A stretch of DNA of 64,000 nt from Malania oleifera (lineage: Eukaryota; Streptophyta; Magnoliopsida; Santalales; Ximeniaceae), in assembly GCF_029873635.1 (NCBI RefSeq), contig NC_080427.1, positions 71,191,348 through 71,255,347 of the forward strand, given 5' to 3'. Below, one piece after another: positions 11,043 through 23,804 of this stretch; position 1 is the first letter of the stretch; each line of letters starts with the position of its first letter. The notes beneath the pieces were generated by a model. That model was not told the DNA's origin, did not search any database, and was given only the letters and a program-made list of their open reading frames with translations. Made by a program: the position numbers and the translations under genes.

Positions 11043-12069
11043 CAAGCATATAAACACGCACTGGGCCGCTGCCGCCACGAGGCACCGAGTTGTTCCTCTT
11101 ATTCTAATCAGGAGCGAGTGCATTGCTCGGTGGAGCACGACAATCACAATCTATGTGGCCATGACTACCACACCTATAACACACGGTATTTCCACCCCGA
11201 CATTCTCCTCAATGCCTCCAATTACATCTGGCACAAAGGGGGCAGAATGAATTCTCCTGATAATCTCGATCAGCCCTATCCGACCTTCGACCCCCAGCAT
11301 CTCGATCTCCCCTCTAGGAATCCTATCGGACATCAATATATGAGCTGGAAGGTATGGATCTCTTCTTCTATTTCGCTTCTACCTCACTTTCTTGCATACT
11401 AGCCTCAACTGCCATGACCCTGTCCACCAGCTCAGAGAAACTCTAAATCAATAATGCCACCACCCAAGCATGTATCCCCTGCCTCGGTCCTCTCTCAAAC
11501 ATCCAAGCTTTCAATGGTTCGTCCGGGGCCATGTATGGAGCGAAACGAGATAACTCCACAAACTTGGCTGCATACTGTTGCACAGTCATGGACCCCTGGG
11601 TCAAATATAGAAACTCCTCTGCTTTTGCTTCTTGAGTGGCAACTAGGAAGTATCTGCCGAAGAAAACCTCCTTGAAACGGCTAATAGATGTATACCCTAG
11701 AAGCTACTCCTTTACCAGTTTTGCCTACCTCCACCATGTCTTGGCCTCCCCAACTTGTTTAAAGGTGGCGTATTATACCCTCTGCTCCTCAGTATAGTGC
11801 AAAACAGTCAAAAGCTCTTCCATCTCCTAAATCCAGTCCTCAGCTACGATTGGGTCTGCACCTCCTTTGAAAGTCAGCGGACTTGTCTGGGTGAACTGCT
11901 AAAAAGTGCAGCCCCCATCTGCCAATGGCTGACCCTGCTCTCTTCAAGCTTCCTTCTTAGCTTGATGTGCTATGGTACGATGCACCGTCGAGACATCAAT
12001 GTCATCATCACTTGAGGTATCCACGTGTTTATCTCCTTTGATATCAACGTTCTTTCCCCTGGGATCCAT
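11000..12069 (-). pseudogene. Degenerate Ty3/gypsy gag
   Basis: The minus-strand ATG at 12069 begins MDPRGKNV. Further along I see the retrotransposon gag core (EEFLYLTQGSMTVQQYAAKF and VELSRFAPYMAPDE, around 11480-11620). Near 11136-11180 is a CCHC zinc knuckle, CYRCGSHGHIDCDC, with all four ligands kept. In-frame stops, several of them TAG where relatives have Gln, and frame changes break it. After the knuckle the sequence aligns with the gag-protease linker (VRVYMLGTTEGD, compare ARVYALTPGD in the gypsy element at 47.3 kb) and then ends before the protease motif. Gag would form the virus-like particle of the element; this copy cannot make an intact protein. Confidence 0.85.
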
Positions 12070-12473
12070 CCAGAAAATAAGATAGAAACAAGCTTAGAAT
12101 ATACTCATTTATCATAATTGAAACAAATTTAAAATGAAAAGCTACTTTAGCATAGAAGTTCTAATCTAAAATTCGTTCATACCGTCTTACCACAGAACTA
12201 TAACACCAACACGATAAATTTACTCAACCAACCTATCGTTTCGACTTATGTACCCAAGTTCCAATCTCTTAACCCAGATATGAAACTATTAATAGATTTA
12301 CCATAATTTTCCAGAAATCATCACCTCTAGAAAAATACAGAATACCATCAAAGGATCTCCGCCTCCAAATTTCTAGACCACTATTCCACCTAACCTACCC
12401 ACTCTTACCCTTATCCTAACTTGAACCTATACTCTAGTATTAATCATTCCTTAAAGTCTCCAAAATAGTTAGG

Positions 12474-12487
12474 CTCTAATACCACCT
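12474..12487 (-). other. Primer binding site
   Basis: Minus strand aggtggtattagag(cc) immediately inside the 5' LTR; the tRNA-iMet-type PBS. Confirms minus orientation. Confidence 0.9.
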
Positions 12488-13921
12488 TGTAACACCTCGA
12501 ACCCACCATGTGTGGCCCGAAGGTTACGTGTTTCATTCACCTGTTTCTGATACCATACACCACAATCATGCAGTGGAAATAAATATACAACCTCAATTTA
12601 AATACCAGAGTCTATCTATAAACCTTGAAAACAACTGCATCCATCTGTTTATATTATATCCCAATATTTAAAACATAAACTATACATAAACTATCCTTAC
12701 ATTCACCCCAAAATTTACCAAAAATACTACCCTACCTGAAGCTCTAAACTCGATCACCTAATGGACCTGAAAATATAATCATTTGTTATGGTGAGACACA
12801 TCTCAGTAAGGAAGAATAAATTATAGTAGTGTGTGGCAAAGAGTTTAAATAAATACAAAATAAATATTCATTTGTAATTCACTATCAATAGTAACTGGGA
12901 AAACGCATCATTAATAACTACACTAACATTTGATATCATACACACATACATAATTATTTTTAGTGATAATTCCCGAGAATAGGGTAGATTACCCGCTCAT
13001 ACAAGTAACTTCCCTCTACTATAATACTAATATCAGGGCACTCACCTTACTTAATAAGCTCTCGGGCTATGTATCCAGGCAAAGTCTCTAAGAATAGGGA
13101 AGATTACCCGCCTATACAAATAGTTTCCCTCTGCTCTGGTACCAACTAAAAATTACCAAGTCACTCGCCTTTCTCAACAAGCCCTCGGGTGGAAAACTTT
13201 ACTTTACCATAAATACTTTTGTAATTAAATCTACACACATCCAATGCTAATAATTTCACAAAGATCCTCGTATATACGCATACACAACCAATGCACACAG
13301 GATACACACACACACACACACACACACACACTTCATTCACACCCCCACAGGGTCCATATCCACACAAGAAATACATGGTCCACACAGGACTCACATCCAC
13401 ACAGGATACATGGTCCACAAAGAACTCACATTCACACAAGATATAATTTGACTCACATAGGCACCGCTCCAGCTTCTGCAACATGTGGCTCACACAGACA
13501 CTACTAATCACCAGTACCAATCCCCATAACCTACCTATAGTATATCAATAGAACAACCTCCTCAGGCCTGCCAATGCTCTACCCCAATATATAATGACAA
13601 TATACAAACTCCTCAAGCCTGTCAATGTATGTTGTGATTATATCTAGGCAATATAATGAACTCCTCAGGCATGTCAACGTTATATTGTGATACACATGAA
13701 TAACCACACAAAATGATCCATTCACACACATCACATTATTCATCACACAGTAATCACAAGCAGTCAGTATTCACAACCAATCTTTATACACAAATAAACT
13801 GTATTTACAACTAGCCAATATTCCCAATAAAACAGTATTACTCACCAATCAGTACTCACAACGGCCCATAATCGTATCCAGTTAAATTATGAAAGTTGTA
13901 TCTCCCCCATGCAAATTTACC

Positions 13922-13971
<50 letters not shown>

Positions 13972-14531
13972 AAATTCATTATTTTTCAAATGCCTTACTG
14001 TACAGAAAATCATACCTAGTTTCCTTAATTACACCCGCAAAGACCCCAAACGATGTTCGCAGCACTCACTCGATCCCCTGATTTTGGGATGGTGCCCTAA
14101 AATCCTAACTCAACGATCCACTCCGGCAACTTTGCAGGGAACGATCCAACGAACCTCGTGGTGGTTCCGGATCATCAAAACAAACCTTAATGGAGCGAGA
14201 ATCAAAGAAATAGAAGGAAGAAACCGTAGGGTTTTGGAGAGAAGAAAGAAAAATTTTGATTTTCTTTGAAAAATGCTCATATGACTTTCTATATATCACC
14301 ACTGCGCAGAAAACCATCGCCGGTTTTCTCAAGCCTCCATAAAATCGTCGCTGAGTTTCTCTTTAACCAACCCAAATTTTACCCTTTACCCATTACCACT
14401 TCGCGGTACTTCCAAAATCGTCGCCAGTTTTTTGTTCCCTCCAGAAAACCGTCACCGATTTTCTCCTCTTCCAGCCAAAAAACCTCCTTTTCTCAATTAT
14501 TTTTATTATTTTATTTTCTCGGGTCTCTACA
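12488..14531 (-). mobile_element. 5' LTR of the pol-less gypsy element
   Basis: Runs from TGTAGAGACCC at 14531 (minus sense) to GTGTTACA at 12488, then the PBS. Contains (CA)n at about 13303-13331 and (TA)n at about 13925-13970. The outer flank is TSD TCTAT. Many transitions relative to the other LTR indicate an old insertion. Confidence 0.9.
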
Positions 14532-14536
14532 TCTAT

Positions 14537-14604
14537 GACCAATGCTTGCTAGCGTTTCATAAACGTGTTATGCAAGGTGAAAACTATGTTGATATTTATT
14601 AGAG
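14537..14604. other. Host DNA sliver between two retroelements
   Basis: Only 68 bp of apparently original sequence separates the two TSD-bounded elements. Its last five bases (TAGAG) form the TSD of the next element. Nothing recognisable is encoded. Confidence 0.7.
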
Positions 14605-16534
14605 TGTTGGAATTTGTGTATTCCCAAAAGGGGGGTGAATTGGAAATTTAAACTTTCTCCTAGGTCAATTCAGATTCCCCAAACAATATTGCACAAACCT
14701 AAGGTCCTTATATATAATCATAAATCCAATCAAATATTTAAACAATTAAACGCAAACATTCAAGTGCTAAACTTTAAGATGCGAAAATTAAAAGCAGACA
14801 TAAGAAATGTTATCAGGGTTCGGCCAATACTGCCTACGTCCCCACCTCGGTTTGCAAGACTGAGGATTACCACTATTGCTCACTTAACAGGTGGAATGGT
14901 ACTGTTTACAATACCATACCAGGATGGTGCACCTGACTTTCCTAACCGAGTCAAAGTCAATTCAGGACTATTCACAGGGCTAGTCTCCCTCTTTCAACAA
15001 CTTGTCGGGAATACAACCAGTAATACCAAATTCATGTACAAACAAAGGTGCTTCTAAACTAAGCAGATGATGTACAACTATATGCTCAATACAATTACAA
15101 ATTACACTTTGGTATGATATGAATGTATAAGCTCAGTGAAGTCTAAATATAACTACTCTCAAGATAATGTCAATATTATCAAGCAATATCTGAGAGTATG
15201 TTATGAATGAATCTTTGAGTCAAGATATGTATGTATATCAATCACAAGTAATATCCTCAAAGATCTTAAAAGCACGAGCAAATATCTCAAAGATAATTTA
15301 TTAAATAAGTGTGAGAGATATTTGAATATCAAGCTTGTTTTAAAAGTTTTTCACAATAACACAAAAAAACAAGCCTTTGAATACTTGCAACAATAATGCA
15401 AGGCTCACAAGCTCTAGAGAGCATTCCCACTGAAGACTTATGAATTAAATCACATGGGAACTCTCAAACTTACTCTCAATAAAATCAATATCAAACAAAT
15501 ACAATGAGAGTGTAAGCTAATATGAACAATCTCACTAATACTCTTACCAAAGGATTTTAGCAAGTAGGATTAGTAAGAGAAGGGTTTTTAGCTTATATGA
15601 GTATTTGGAAATTCAGAGGATTTTAGCTGATGATGTTTCCTAATCTCTTATTAGTCTTTCCAAATGAACTAATATATATAGACATACACAAAATTATAAC
15701 CGTTGAGGGACATAGGATTCTTTTTAGAAAAGATTAATGAAGGTTAAATAAAATTAACCTTATTTTACTGCAATTAAAAATGTTCAACCCGAGAGTTTTC
15801 ATTCGATAATATTTTAAGTTTGGTTGACCCAATTGTCAAGTTCAGTCGACGATGAAGAGTTTGAACTGAAGGTGCGATCGACTGACTCAGGGCGATTTAG
15901 GAACCCTTCAAGGTTCGGTCAACTATATCTGAAATTTGCTCTACTATTTATATGGTTCAGTCGACTCAATCACAAATGAACTATAAGTTCGGTCGACTAA
16001 GTTGTTAGGGGTCAAACACGTGCGAGTTCGGTCGACTATAGAAGATACGTTCAAAACGATACAGTCGACCGAGTGAAGTCAAAATGTTGACTTCCACCCA
16101 ATTCAGTCGACTAAGGCATTTTACACTGCCCAGGTTCGGTCGACTGAATTCGTCCACAAGCTATGTTTGGCCCAAATAAAGACCCAAGCTAAATCCTTAT
16201 AAATGTGAGTTATTAACCTAATTGCTTGAGGGATTCCTATAGTCATTCTATGGTATTTTTGAGCTTATGCAATCTATTATGCAAATCATGCAAAAATATT
16301 ACATACCAAATTAAAAACTAAAAGCAATATAATGAAAATATTCTTCTTCATTCTTTTGCTCTTCAGATTCCCATGGATTATGCCAAGAGTATGTGCTTTT
16401 TAAGGTCTTTCTAGAATCACATAACTTTCATGTGTGTGTTCTTAATGATTAACATGTTCAAGTACTTAGGCACACACATTAGTAACTTGCGGTTTGTCAT
16501 TATCAAAACCAGCATCAAACTCAAAAATTCAACA
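14605..16534 (-). mobile_element. 3' LTR of the pol-less copia element
   Basis: TG...CA termini with the polypurine tract on its inner side. It has a TATA-like run at 15673-15680. In transcription sense, just 5' of that (15780-16150), are about ten copies of a ttcggtcgact-like word. Confidence 0.9.
15822..16150 (-). promoter_or_regulatory. Array of TTCGGTCGACT-like words in LTR U3
   Basis: About ten occurrences of (t)tcggtcgact or one-base variants, about 20-50 bp apart and in mixed orientation; the core GTCGAC is palindromic. The array is repeated at the same place in the partner LTR (about 25770-26120). The position just upstream of the TATA-like box suggests an enhancer; function is inferred. 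Confidence 0.5.
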
Positions 16535-16546
16535 ATCTCCCCCTTT
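16535..16546 (-). other. Polypurine tract
   Basis: Minus-strand aaaagggggagat directly before the 3' LTR start TGTTGAATTT. This is the usual priming site for plus-strand DNA synthesis. Confidence 0.85.
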
Positions 16547-18880
16547 TGATGATGAAAAATGTACTAGAGCGAAATGAGTTCAGCCTAAAAAAGCTCCCCC
16601 TAAGAATATGCATAATATTAAGACAAGTAGTAAAGCTCAAGAATATCCAAGACAGAAGACATTTCAAATTAATTATGTATTTAGTTTTAGCAATAAGATA
16701 CAAATACATACATGCATGCAACACAGACATTTTGCTCAAAAATGTTCTTCCCCTTTTGGCATCATTAAAAAGGGTTAAGAAAAAAAATTGGTCAAGTAAA
16801 ACAAACTTAGCGAAAGAGAACTCCTCTCTGAAAAACATTTCCTCCTTTTATCATATATTATTTTGGACATAAAAACAACTTTAAAGAAATAGCATTAAGG
16901 CACATAAGCAAGAAAGTAAGATATGTCACATGTAAAACCGTTTCTTGCCAAATACAAAATATAATATATATATCCCCCTTATGATATTGTCAAGAAACAC
17001 TGGGGATGCTTGCTGAAAAAGAAACTTTAAAGATCATGCAAGCAATATTTTTCTAATTTAGCATTTAAAGCATATTCATAATAATGACCAGAAAAATCAA
17101 CCGCAAAGATCCTAAATATATCAGACAGTTCAAAACAAGGATCGATGGCTATATAAATGATTGTGGCAAAACAATAAATTTCAACTTAAGATTTTTAATG
17201 AAAACAATATAATTTTTCACATGCCACATTGAATTCATAACAGATCTAAGCTATAGATTTTAGTGAGCATAACAAGATGGAAATTTGATTTTTGATGCTC
17301 CCCCTTTCAATTTGATTCCTAGCTTAGTTGCTATGATTTTCTTACACTCATCAAGGATAATTTCACTCGTATGTTAAGAGTATAAGCACTCATTTTGGAT
17401 TAAAAAAAAAAACAATTATACTGAATATTAATCAATTCATATCAAAACGGTCAACCAGTATAGGTTCCTTAGAGACTACAGATGCATCAGCAAGAAGGAT
17501 ATCAAGGCATGAAATAATACACATAACTTAGAACAATCCATATCAATTTATAGACTTATAAGAAACTAGATATGATATTCAAGGTTCTCAGAAGAGCCTC
17601 AATACTTAAACAGCTAAACGTGATGCAAATGAGTTTTTTATGCTCTCTCTCTCTACAACTAGAGCTCAGCTCCCCCAAATATTTGATGATAATGTGAGGA
17701 TGAAATTTATTATTCATTTGGTTTTCACTCATCATTTTAAAAAAAATTTAATATTTATTCTATTATAATCATCTTTGTAAAAGGTTTTATTTTGGGAAAA
17801 TTCTTATCGAAATTTCGGCAGCATGCCATATGTAAATCGAACATTTTCCCATAAACTTGTACTTGATAGCTGGTTGTTTTCAACAAAATATTCATATAAA
17901 TCATGTAGCAAACTAAAATCTACTACTAGCATGCAATTCACATCATTGCATCCACCATGCAGGAGGCTTTCAATACAAGCATGCAATCCAGTAGTAATCA
18001 ATAAATGATATAAAAGATAAACTATCCATTAGAAGATATAATCATTTAATGCATAATGAATAATAGGAATTCAGTGCTTTTCTTATGAAGGCATATGGGC
18101 ATAAAATATAAAATCATGAGAGCATTTTATATAAATAGTCATGAAAGAGTAATGGTCTCCTTGAGTTAGGCACTAATCCATTTTATGCCTTTTCTTAGTT
18201 TTCTAATTACATTAGCCAAGATTTTAAGATTTTCGATGGTTTAAGCTTGGCGATGAATGATTTAGGCTTATCGAACCAAAAAGTTACAATGAATATTCGT
18301 TAAGGTGACAAGCCTATGTTTGCCTTTTTTTTTTTTTTTTTTTTTTATGAATCTCAATACTTGTGAGAGGCCCAATGTAGAATGGCTTTTAAGTTTAACT
18401 GCTCGTGCACAAGTTTCTTTCAATTATTTACTTCCAAAGATTGAAACCAACTACAATCAACTTGACCATTAAGCACATTAAAAAGCTCTAATTGATTTGA
18501 TTTAAAGTTTAAGAGCTTATGAAGGATGTCTTTTTATTAAGCACCCAATTCATCAGTCATTTATGATCAATAGTGCTATAAGCCTAGGGTGATGATTGAG
18601 ATTTTGATCAAGGCTTTTACAATCAAAACTGAGTTTTGGGATAGATGATATATTACAAGATTGATTCCCTAAAGCTCAGGCTTGTGTGATGGACAAAAGT
18701 ATACTTAACTTTATATTTTTATAGTAAGGCATGAGTTAAGGAATAAGAATTATATACCAGGCCATGATGCCTTGTCCATTTGGAAGTGGATGAGTATACT
18801 AAGCTTCCACATTTTGAACCTAAACCACCTCCCAAGGCAATTGTCATTACTAACCCCAAAATCCAATCCTAGGGTCTAAG
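16547..18880 (-). other. Non-coding 3' internal region of the pol-less copia element
   Basis: About 2.3 kb between the gag remnant and the polypurine tract, where pol would be expected. It is AT-rich, holds a T-run at 18327-18348, and has only short ORFs with no recognisable domain. It does not show even decayed RT or integrase motifs, so pol was lost by deletion or replacement rather than by point decay. Confidence 0.6.
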
Positions 18881-18881
18881 G

Positions 18882-19640
18882 AAAAATTAACTAATTTGTT
18901 AATTTTAATTTAAATTCATTTTTCCTTAGGTCCTACGTGGTTCGCCTTCATGATTACCCACTTCATCTTCCTATCTAAGTCTCAAGCACTTCTAAGTAAA
19001 CAATTTAAACCATACGTGCCACATAGTTTTGCGAAATGAGTAGGTATAGAATATATATAAAAATTATGCTTATTTACTCTGTTTTTACCTGATGAGGCAT
19101 GATTATGGGTTTGATAAATAGAACATGAACCCTTTTTGAAAATATTTTTCATTTTAATTACGAAGGGTTTGTTATGATTATTCTTTTCATTTTCAGCTTT
19201 GATTATAACTCTAGAATAATCATTTACTTCTTTCCTCAAGCACATAATTTTCAATATTTTTTCAATCATTTTCTTTTCTAAGGTGGAATGACAAGCTTTC
19301 AATTCTTTTAATTGTTTTGTCACCTTTGTATACTAATTTTTCAAACCTTTTTCATTTCAGATACCGTAACTAGAAACTTAAGTATTTTCAATGAAACTTT
19401 TTCTAATTCTTCATACACATGCATGTTTTCATTATAGGATTTAACACATGATTCATCACAAAATTTAACACAATCATTACATATGTCATCAGTAGGATTA
19501 TCACAAAATTCAACAAATGATTCATCAAATAATGTGTTGCAGGAATCAACAGAAGAATCATCACATGCAATATTAATTAAACTAGAAGGTGAGTCATATA
19601 CCTTCTCGTTGGTTATTGCGGTTAGCTTATGATCTACCAC
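18882..19640 (-). pseudogene. Ty1/copia gag remnant, C-terminal part
   Basis: On the minus strand a stretch rich in Asp, Asn and Cys (CNTLFDESFVEFCDNP, DICNDCVKFCDESC) is followed by a charged, coiled-coil-like segment (MTKQLKELKACHSTLEKKM, LKIMCLRKEVNDYS). A KWV...GPKEKW-type linker follows near 18900-18960. This is the order seen in gag C-termini of large plant copia elements of the SIRE/Maximus type. Stops separate the pieces and no intact zinc knuckle was found. It belongs with the N-terminal piece at 24189-24535, the two being separated by a later solo-LTR insertion. Confidence 0.6.
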
Positions 19641-20873
19641 TACCTGATCATCTAATCTTGGAGTGTGACACCCTGATTTTCATACCATTTTTTTCTCAAA
19701 TAAATAATAAATATTAATCAAACATCGGCCACATCAAAAACTCCGATACCATTTAAACATAACCCGACTTGAAGTGGGTACCGGGTAAACAGTCATACAA
19801 ACAATCCTAACAGCTGAAGTCAATATTTATAAACCATTTAGAATACAAATAACCAGAGTTCTAAACATCCACGTATATATACATATCTAACATATCCCAA
19901 AAAATCAACCAAAAACTTTAGGGGAAACATAGATCCCTAGCTCAACAGTCACCCTATCTATCAAGGTACCAGCTTGTCTCTATCGCAGAGCTTTATCTCC
20001 TAGTCGATCACAGTTCCCTGAAATATTTAGATATTTGGGCGAGACACATCTCAGTAAGACGGAACAAATTATTTACAGTGTATGGCAATATGAGTTTCAT
20101 TATATCATAATGTATTCATTTCAGTGATAATACCATCTGAGAAAAAATATACCAATTATACTCATAATCATATAGATGTAAAACATAAGCTTTCATAAGC
20201 TTGAATTCCATTTTTTCAAACTCATTCACATGCAGCCCAAATTTATCAGCGAAAGATCCTGATGATAAGGGAGATTACACGCCCATACATGTAGCTCTCC
20301 TCTGCTCTGATATCGTTTGTAACCTTGCTTGATTAACTCGGGTGAGGCTGCAACTAATACTTATCAGGACACTCACCTTACTCGGTAAGCCCTCAGGTGG
20401 AGAGTTTTTACTTCACCTTATGTTATTAAACTCACACTCTTTCATTTCTCATTTCCATTTCACATCTAGCTCATGAGTGTCCTCGGTAACCAATCTATGT
20501 GACATCTGTAACTCATGGCTGCCCTGAGGATATTCTCCACGCCATGCTTCCCCCCATAGTCAAGGTTGTGCGGCCCGAAGGCTGTATCTAAACCGTGGTT
20601 AGTCAACCCGATTAGATAAAAATAAAAGCTCTACCTGTCTGTCTATAGTACGATTGGCCTACCGCAGCCTGGTCCAAACCCAATGGCAGTCAACATCTCT
20701 CCAAAGGCCCAATCAACTGTCACGCCACACTCTCTATAAGACCATGTGGTTGCACTAACACCTCATTAGCAACGATACCATGCTCTATATCAACAACTGT
20801 CCATCAGGGTTCTCATTTCCACATTTCATCATTCACATTTTGTATACACATTTCAACATTCACATTATAATAT

Positions 20874-22900
20874 TGTTGGCTTTGGTGTATTCTTAAGAGG
20901 GGGGTGAATTGGAATTTTAAAACTTATTCTTAGGTTAAACGAGTTGTTAGCGGTATTTCACAACCTAAGGTCTTTCTATACAATTCCAAATGCGCAGATA
21001 AATAAAATGTGTGGAAATTAAATCATATGCAGCATTCACAGAATAACATACATGTGCAGGAATGTAAATTGCGAAAATGTAAACAGTGCACACACGATAT
21101 GTTATCGGGGTTTAGCCAACTGTGCCTACGTCCCTGCCTCTAGCTTGCAAGCCCGAAGATTCCACTAATGCTCACTTAACGGGTGGAGTGGCACTGATTA
21201 CAACTAGGTTAATTAGCGGGGCTGACCTCAACCTACACTTTACCAGGATGGTGCACCTAACTTTCCTAACCGGGTCTAAGTCAATCCGAGACTATTCAAT
21301 AGGGCTAATCTCTCTCTTCAGGTCCACACCTGAAATACAACAAATTCAATATAAATTTGACATACAAGGAAATGCTTCTTACACAAGTAGAAATGTACCA
21401 CTACACACAATATAATCAATGCACACCAAACATGTAAGAACTATAAGCTTGGTGCTCTACGTGTGCAATCAACACTCAGTCTAATGAATAGTCTCAAACA
21501 TGCACTAGAGTGTTTAAAGAGGCTATTCTTTGAAAACAAAGTATACCAAATCTCAATTTAAGATCAGTGTTTCGAAGATGCTAGCAATAATATTCAAACA
21601 AACTCAAAAATATTTTCTTCAATGTAGCAAGCACAAAAATTATTTGAAAACGAGCTTGTAAAATATTTTTGCACACAAAATATAAGCCTAAGGAATCTTG
21701 CAATATCAATGCAAAGACCTTCAAGCTACTGAGTTTTCCCACAAGAGATTTATTTATTAAAATCAGTGGGAACAACTCTAACCTAACTCTCAAGATAAAA
21801 ATCAAACAATACAAACTTCAAATGAGAGTCGTGGGCTTTTTAGAATGGAGGACAAGCAATTTAGAAACTCACACAATACTTGGATAATCAAGGAATAAGT
21901 GTATTACAGGGAATGGGAGTAGTATAAGCCAAATAGGTTTTGGAAATTTTGAGAGAATTTTGGCTTAATGATTTTGCTAATTCACCCTTAATTTTGCAAA
22001 TGAGCTTGTATATATAGGCATAGGTAAAATTATGACTGTTAGGGAATCAATGGCCATTATTAAAAAAGTTTTAAACCTGCTTAAAGAAAATAACCCCATT
22101 TAACCACTTTAACCTCGGTAAAAAAAATAAACAACCCGAGAGTTTTCGGGTGCCCAGTCCAAGGTTCAGGTGCCCTAACAGACACAATATAAAAAAGTGT
22201 TTTTAAGGTTCGGTCACTTGAAAAGTAGTTCAATTTGCCGAACCGAGCAATTCCTCAAAAAACCACAGTTTGGGTGCCCGGTTTGAAGTTCTGTTGACAA
22301 AACTCACAAGTTCGGTTGCCCGAGCATGATTTGAACGCTGAGGTTTAGGTGCCCGGGTTAGTCAAAAGTAACCTGACACTGGTTCGGTCGACTGTGGAAG
22401 ATGTGTACATTTTGGTTCGGTCTTCCAAACATAGGTCAACTTGTTGACCTGTCCACGGTTTGGTTGACCGAGGCAATTTGAACTGTCAGGTTCGGTCGCC
22501 GGACCACTCACCAAAATTTTCATTTAAGTCCAATTTTACTTTAGTTAACTTCCCTGATATGTTAAGTGATTTTGGGGACATCTTACGTGCTAGTGCTGGG
22601 ACCTAAGATCTTTCTAAGGTCAATTGAGGACACCGAAAAAATCTGACGTCGGTCGACCAGTCTTGAGCTTATAGTTTTACATGCATGATATGCAGATTAT
22701 TACATACCTTTTCTTAATTAAAATTACAAACCCAAATAGAAATTACAATAAATAAAGATGTCGGGGTTGTCCTTTTCTTCAAGTTGCCGCATGCCATCAA
22801 TATGATCCAGTTAGAATGATCCTATACACAAACTTGAAAGTCATCAAATACAAAGAATATTTGTCATTATCAAAACCGGGAATGACCTATAAGGTCAACA
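20874..22900 (-). mobile_element. Solo LTR of a related copia family, nested in the gypsy solo LTR
   Basis: Starts TGTTG and ends CAACA, 2,027 bp. It shares the ggggggtgaattgga block near one end and the ttgtcattatcaaaacc block near the other with the LTRs at 14605 and 24588, but is clearly diverged from them. Flanks are aatat (20869-20873) and agtat (22901-22905), a 4/5 match compatible with a decayed duplication. It has a ttcggtcgact-like array at about 22150-22510. Confidence 0.75.
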
Positions 22901-22905
22901 AGTAT

Positions 22906-23215
22906 TCACCATGCAATATTCACATTTTCATATTTACATTTCAGTATTCGCATTTCAACATTCACATTGTAGTATTTACATTGTAATATTCACATTTTTA
23001 GTATTCATATCTCATCTCATAATGGTATATATCACATTTCAATATTCTCATCATTTTCTGTTTCTTTCTCATCTTTTCAATACACACTCCATTCTCATAA
23101 TTGTATATACCTCATTTCACATATTTCAACATTTCTCAATAAAACAGTTATGCATTCCACTTTTCAACATTTTCCATGTTTCAAATCTCATATTTTCCCA
23201 ATTCAGTATATAAAA
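22906..23215. repeat. Degenerate short repeat with the words attcacattt and caacattc
   Basis: Short degenerate units (ttcacattt, ttcaacatt, ttcatatct) recur every 10-20 bp. The same motif is present left of the nested LTR (20810-20870), so it is one array in the gypsy LTR that the nested insertion split. Confidence 0.6.
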
Positions 23216-23768
23216 CATAACTGGTTTCCATTATCTTCATTTTTGCATAAAACCCTTCAATAAATATATATCGCAGTCTTATTATTCTTAGTGCAAATCA
23301 CACACCCAATTTCAAACACATTTCCAGTATAAATCATATGCCACACAATTTCGTTTGATATTCGTATCATAATAATTTCAGGAAAAATATCATATTCTCA
23401 TTTTCACATATTAATTCAACCATTTGTTCTCAAAATAACTGTAATAATTTATTCCTCTTATCTGACTTACTAAGAGGCCCATAAAAACCCAAATCCTATG
23501 CTCGCGGCGTTTGAAGCTCAAAACCCTAAAATTCACATTTGTCCCAAATTAATCAACTCCACTCCTAGAATAATTCTCATTTAACACTTTCTAGGCCCTA
23601 TATACTTCAAATAAATACTTAAACCCTAAAATACCCTACTTACCCTGATTTTGGAGTGGTGTCTAAGGACTCCAAATCAACAATCCGCTCGGTTAAGTTG
23701 TAGAGAATCTCCCCATGAACCTCGTGATAATTTCTAATCGTCAAAACGGGCTTAAATAGAGCAAAAAT

Positions 23769-23804
<36 letters not shown>

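Larger units (their letters stand above)
8721..14531 (-). mobile_element. Complete pol-less Ty3/gypsy element (TR-GAG-like)
   Basis: Two LTRs (8721-10799 and 12488-14531; 2,079 and 2,044 bp) flank a 1.7-kb internal region. The LTRs start TGTAGAGACCC and end GGTGTTACA on the minus strand. The 5-bp target site duplication TCTAT is exact (8716-8720 and 14532-14536). A PBS (tggtattagagcc) and a polypurine tract are in place, and the internal region encodes only a broken gag. The coding sequence stops where protease would begin, so protease, RT, RNase H and integrase are all absent. This matches the TR-GAG or deletion-derivative class of non-autonomous elements, which would have needed a relative to supply enzymes. 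Confidence 0.9.

Noticed and set aside
11151-11336. 61-codon minus-strand ORF
   Set aside because: It is an out-of-frame reading of the broken gag; the true gag frame carries the CCHC zinc knuckle here.
16521-16872. Overlapping ORFs of about 105 codons on both strands
   Set aside because: They cross the LTR-PPT boundary of a copia element, and neither has a domain.
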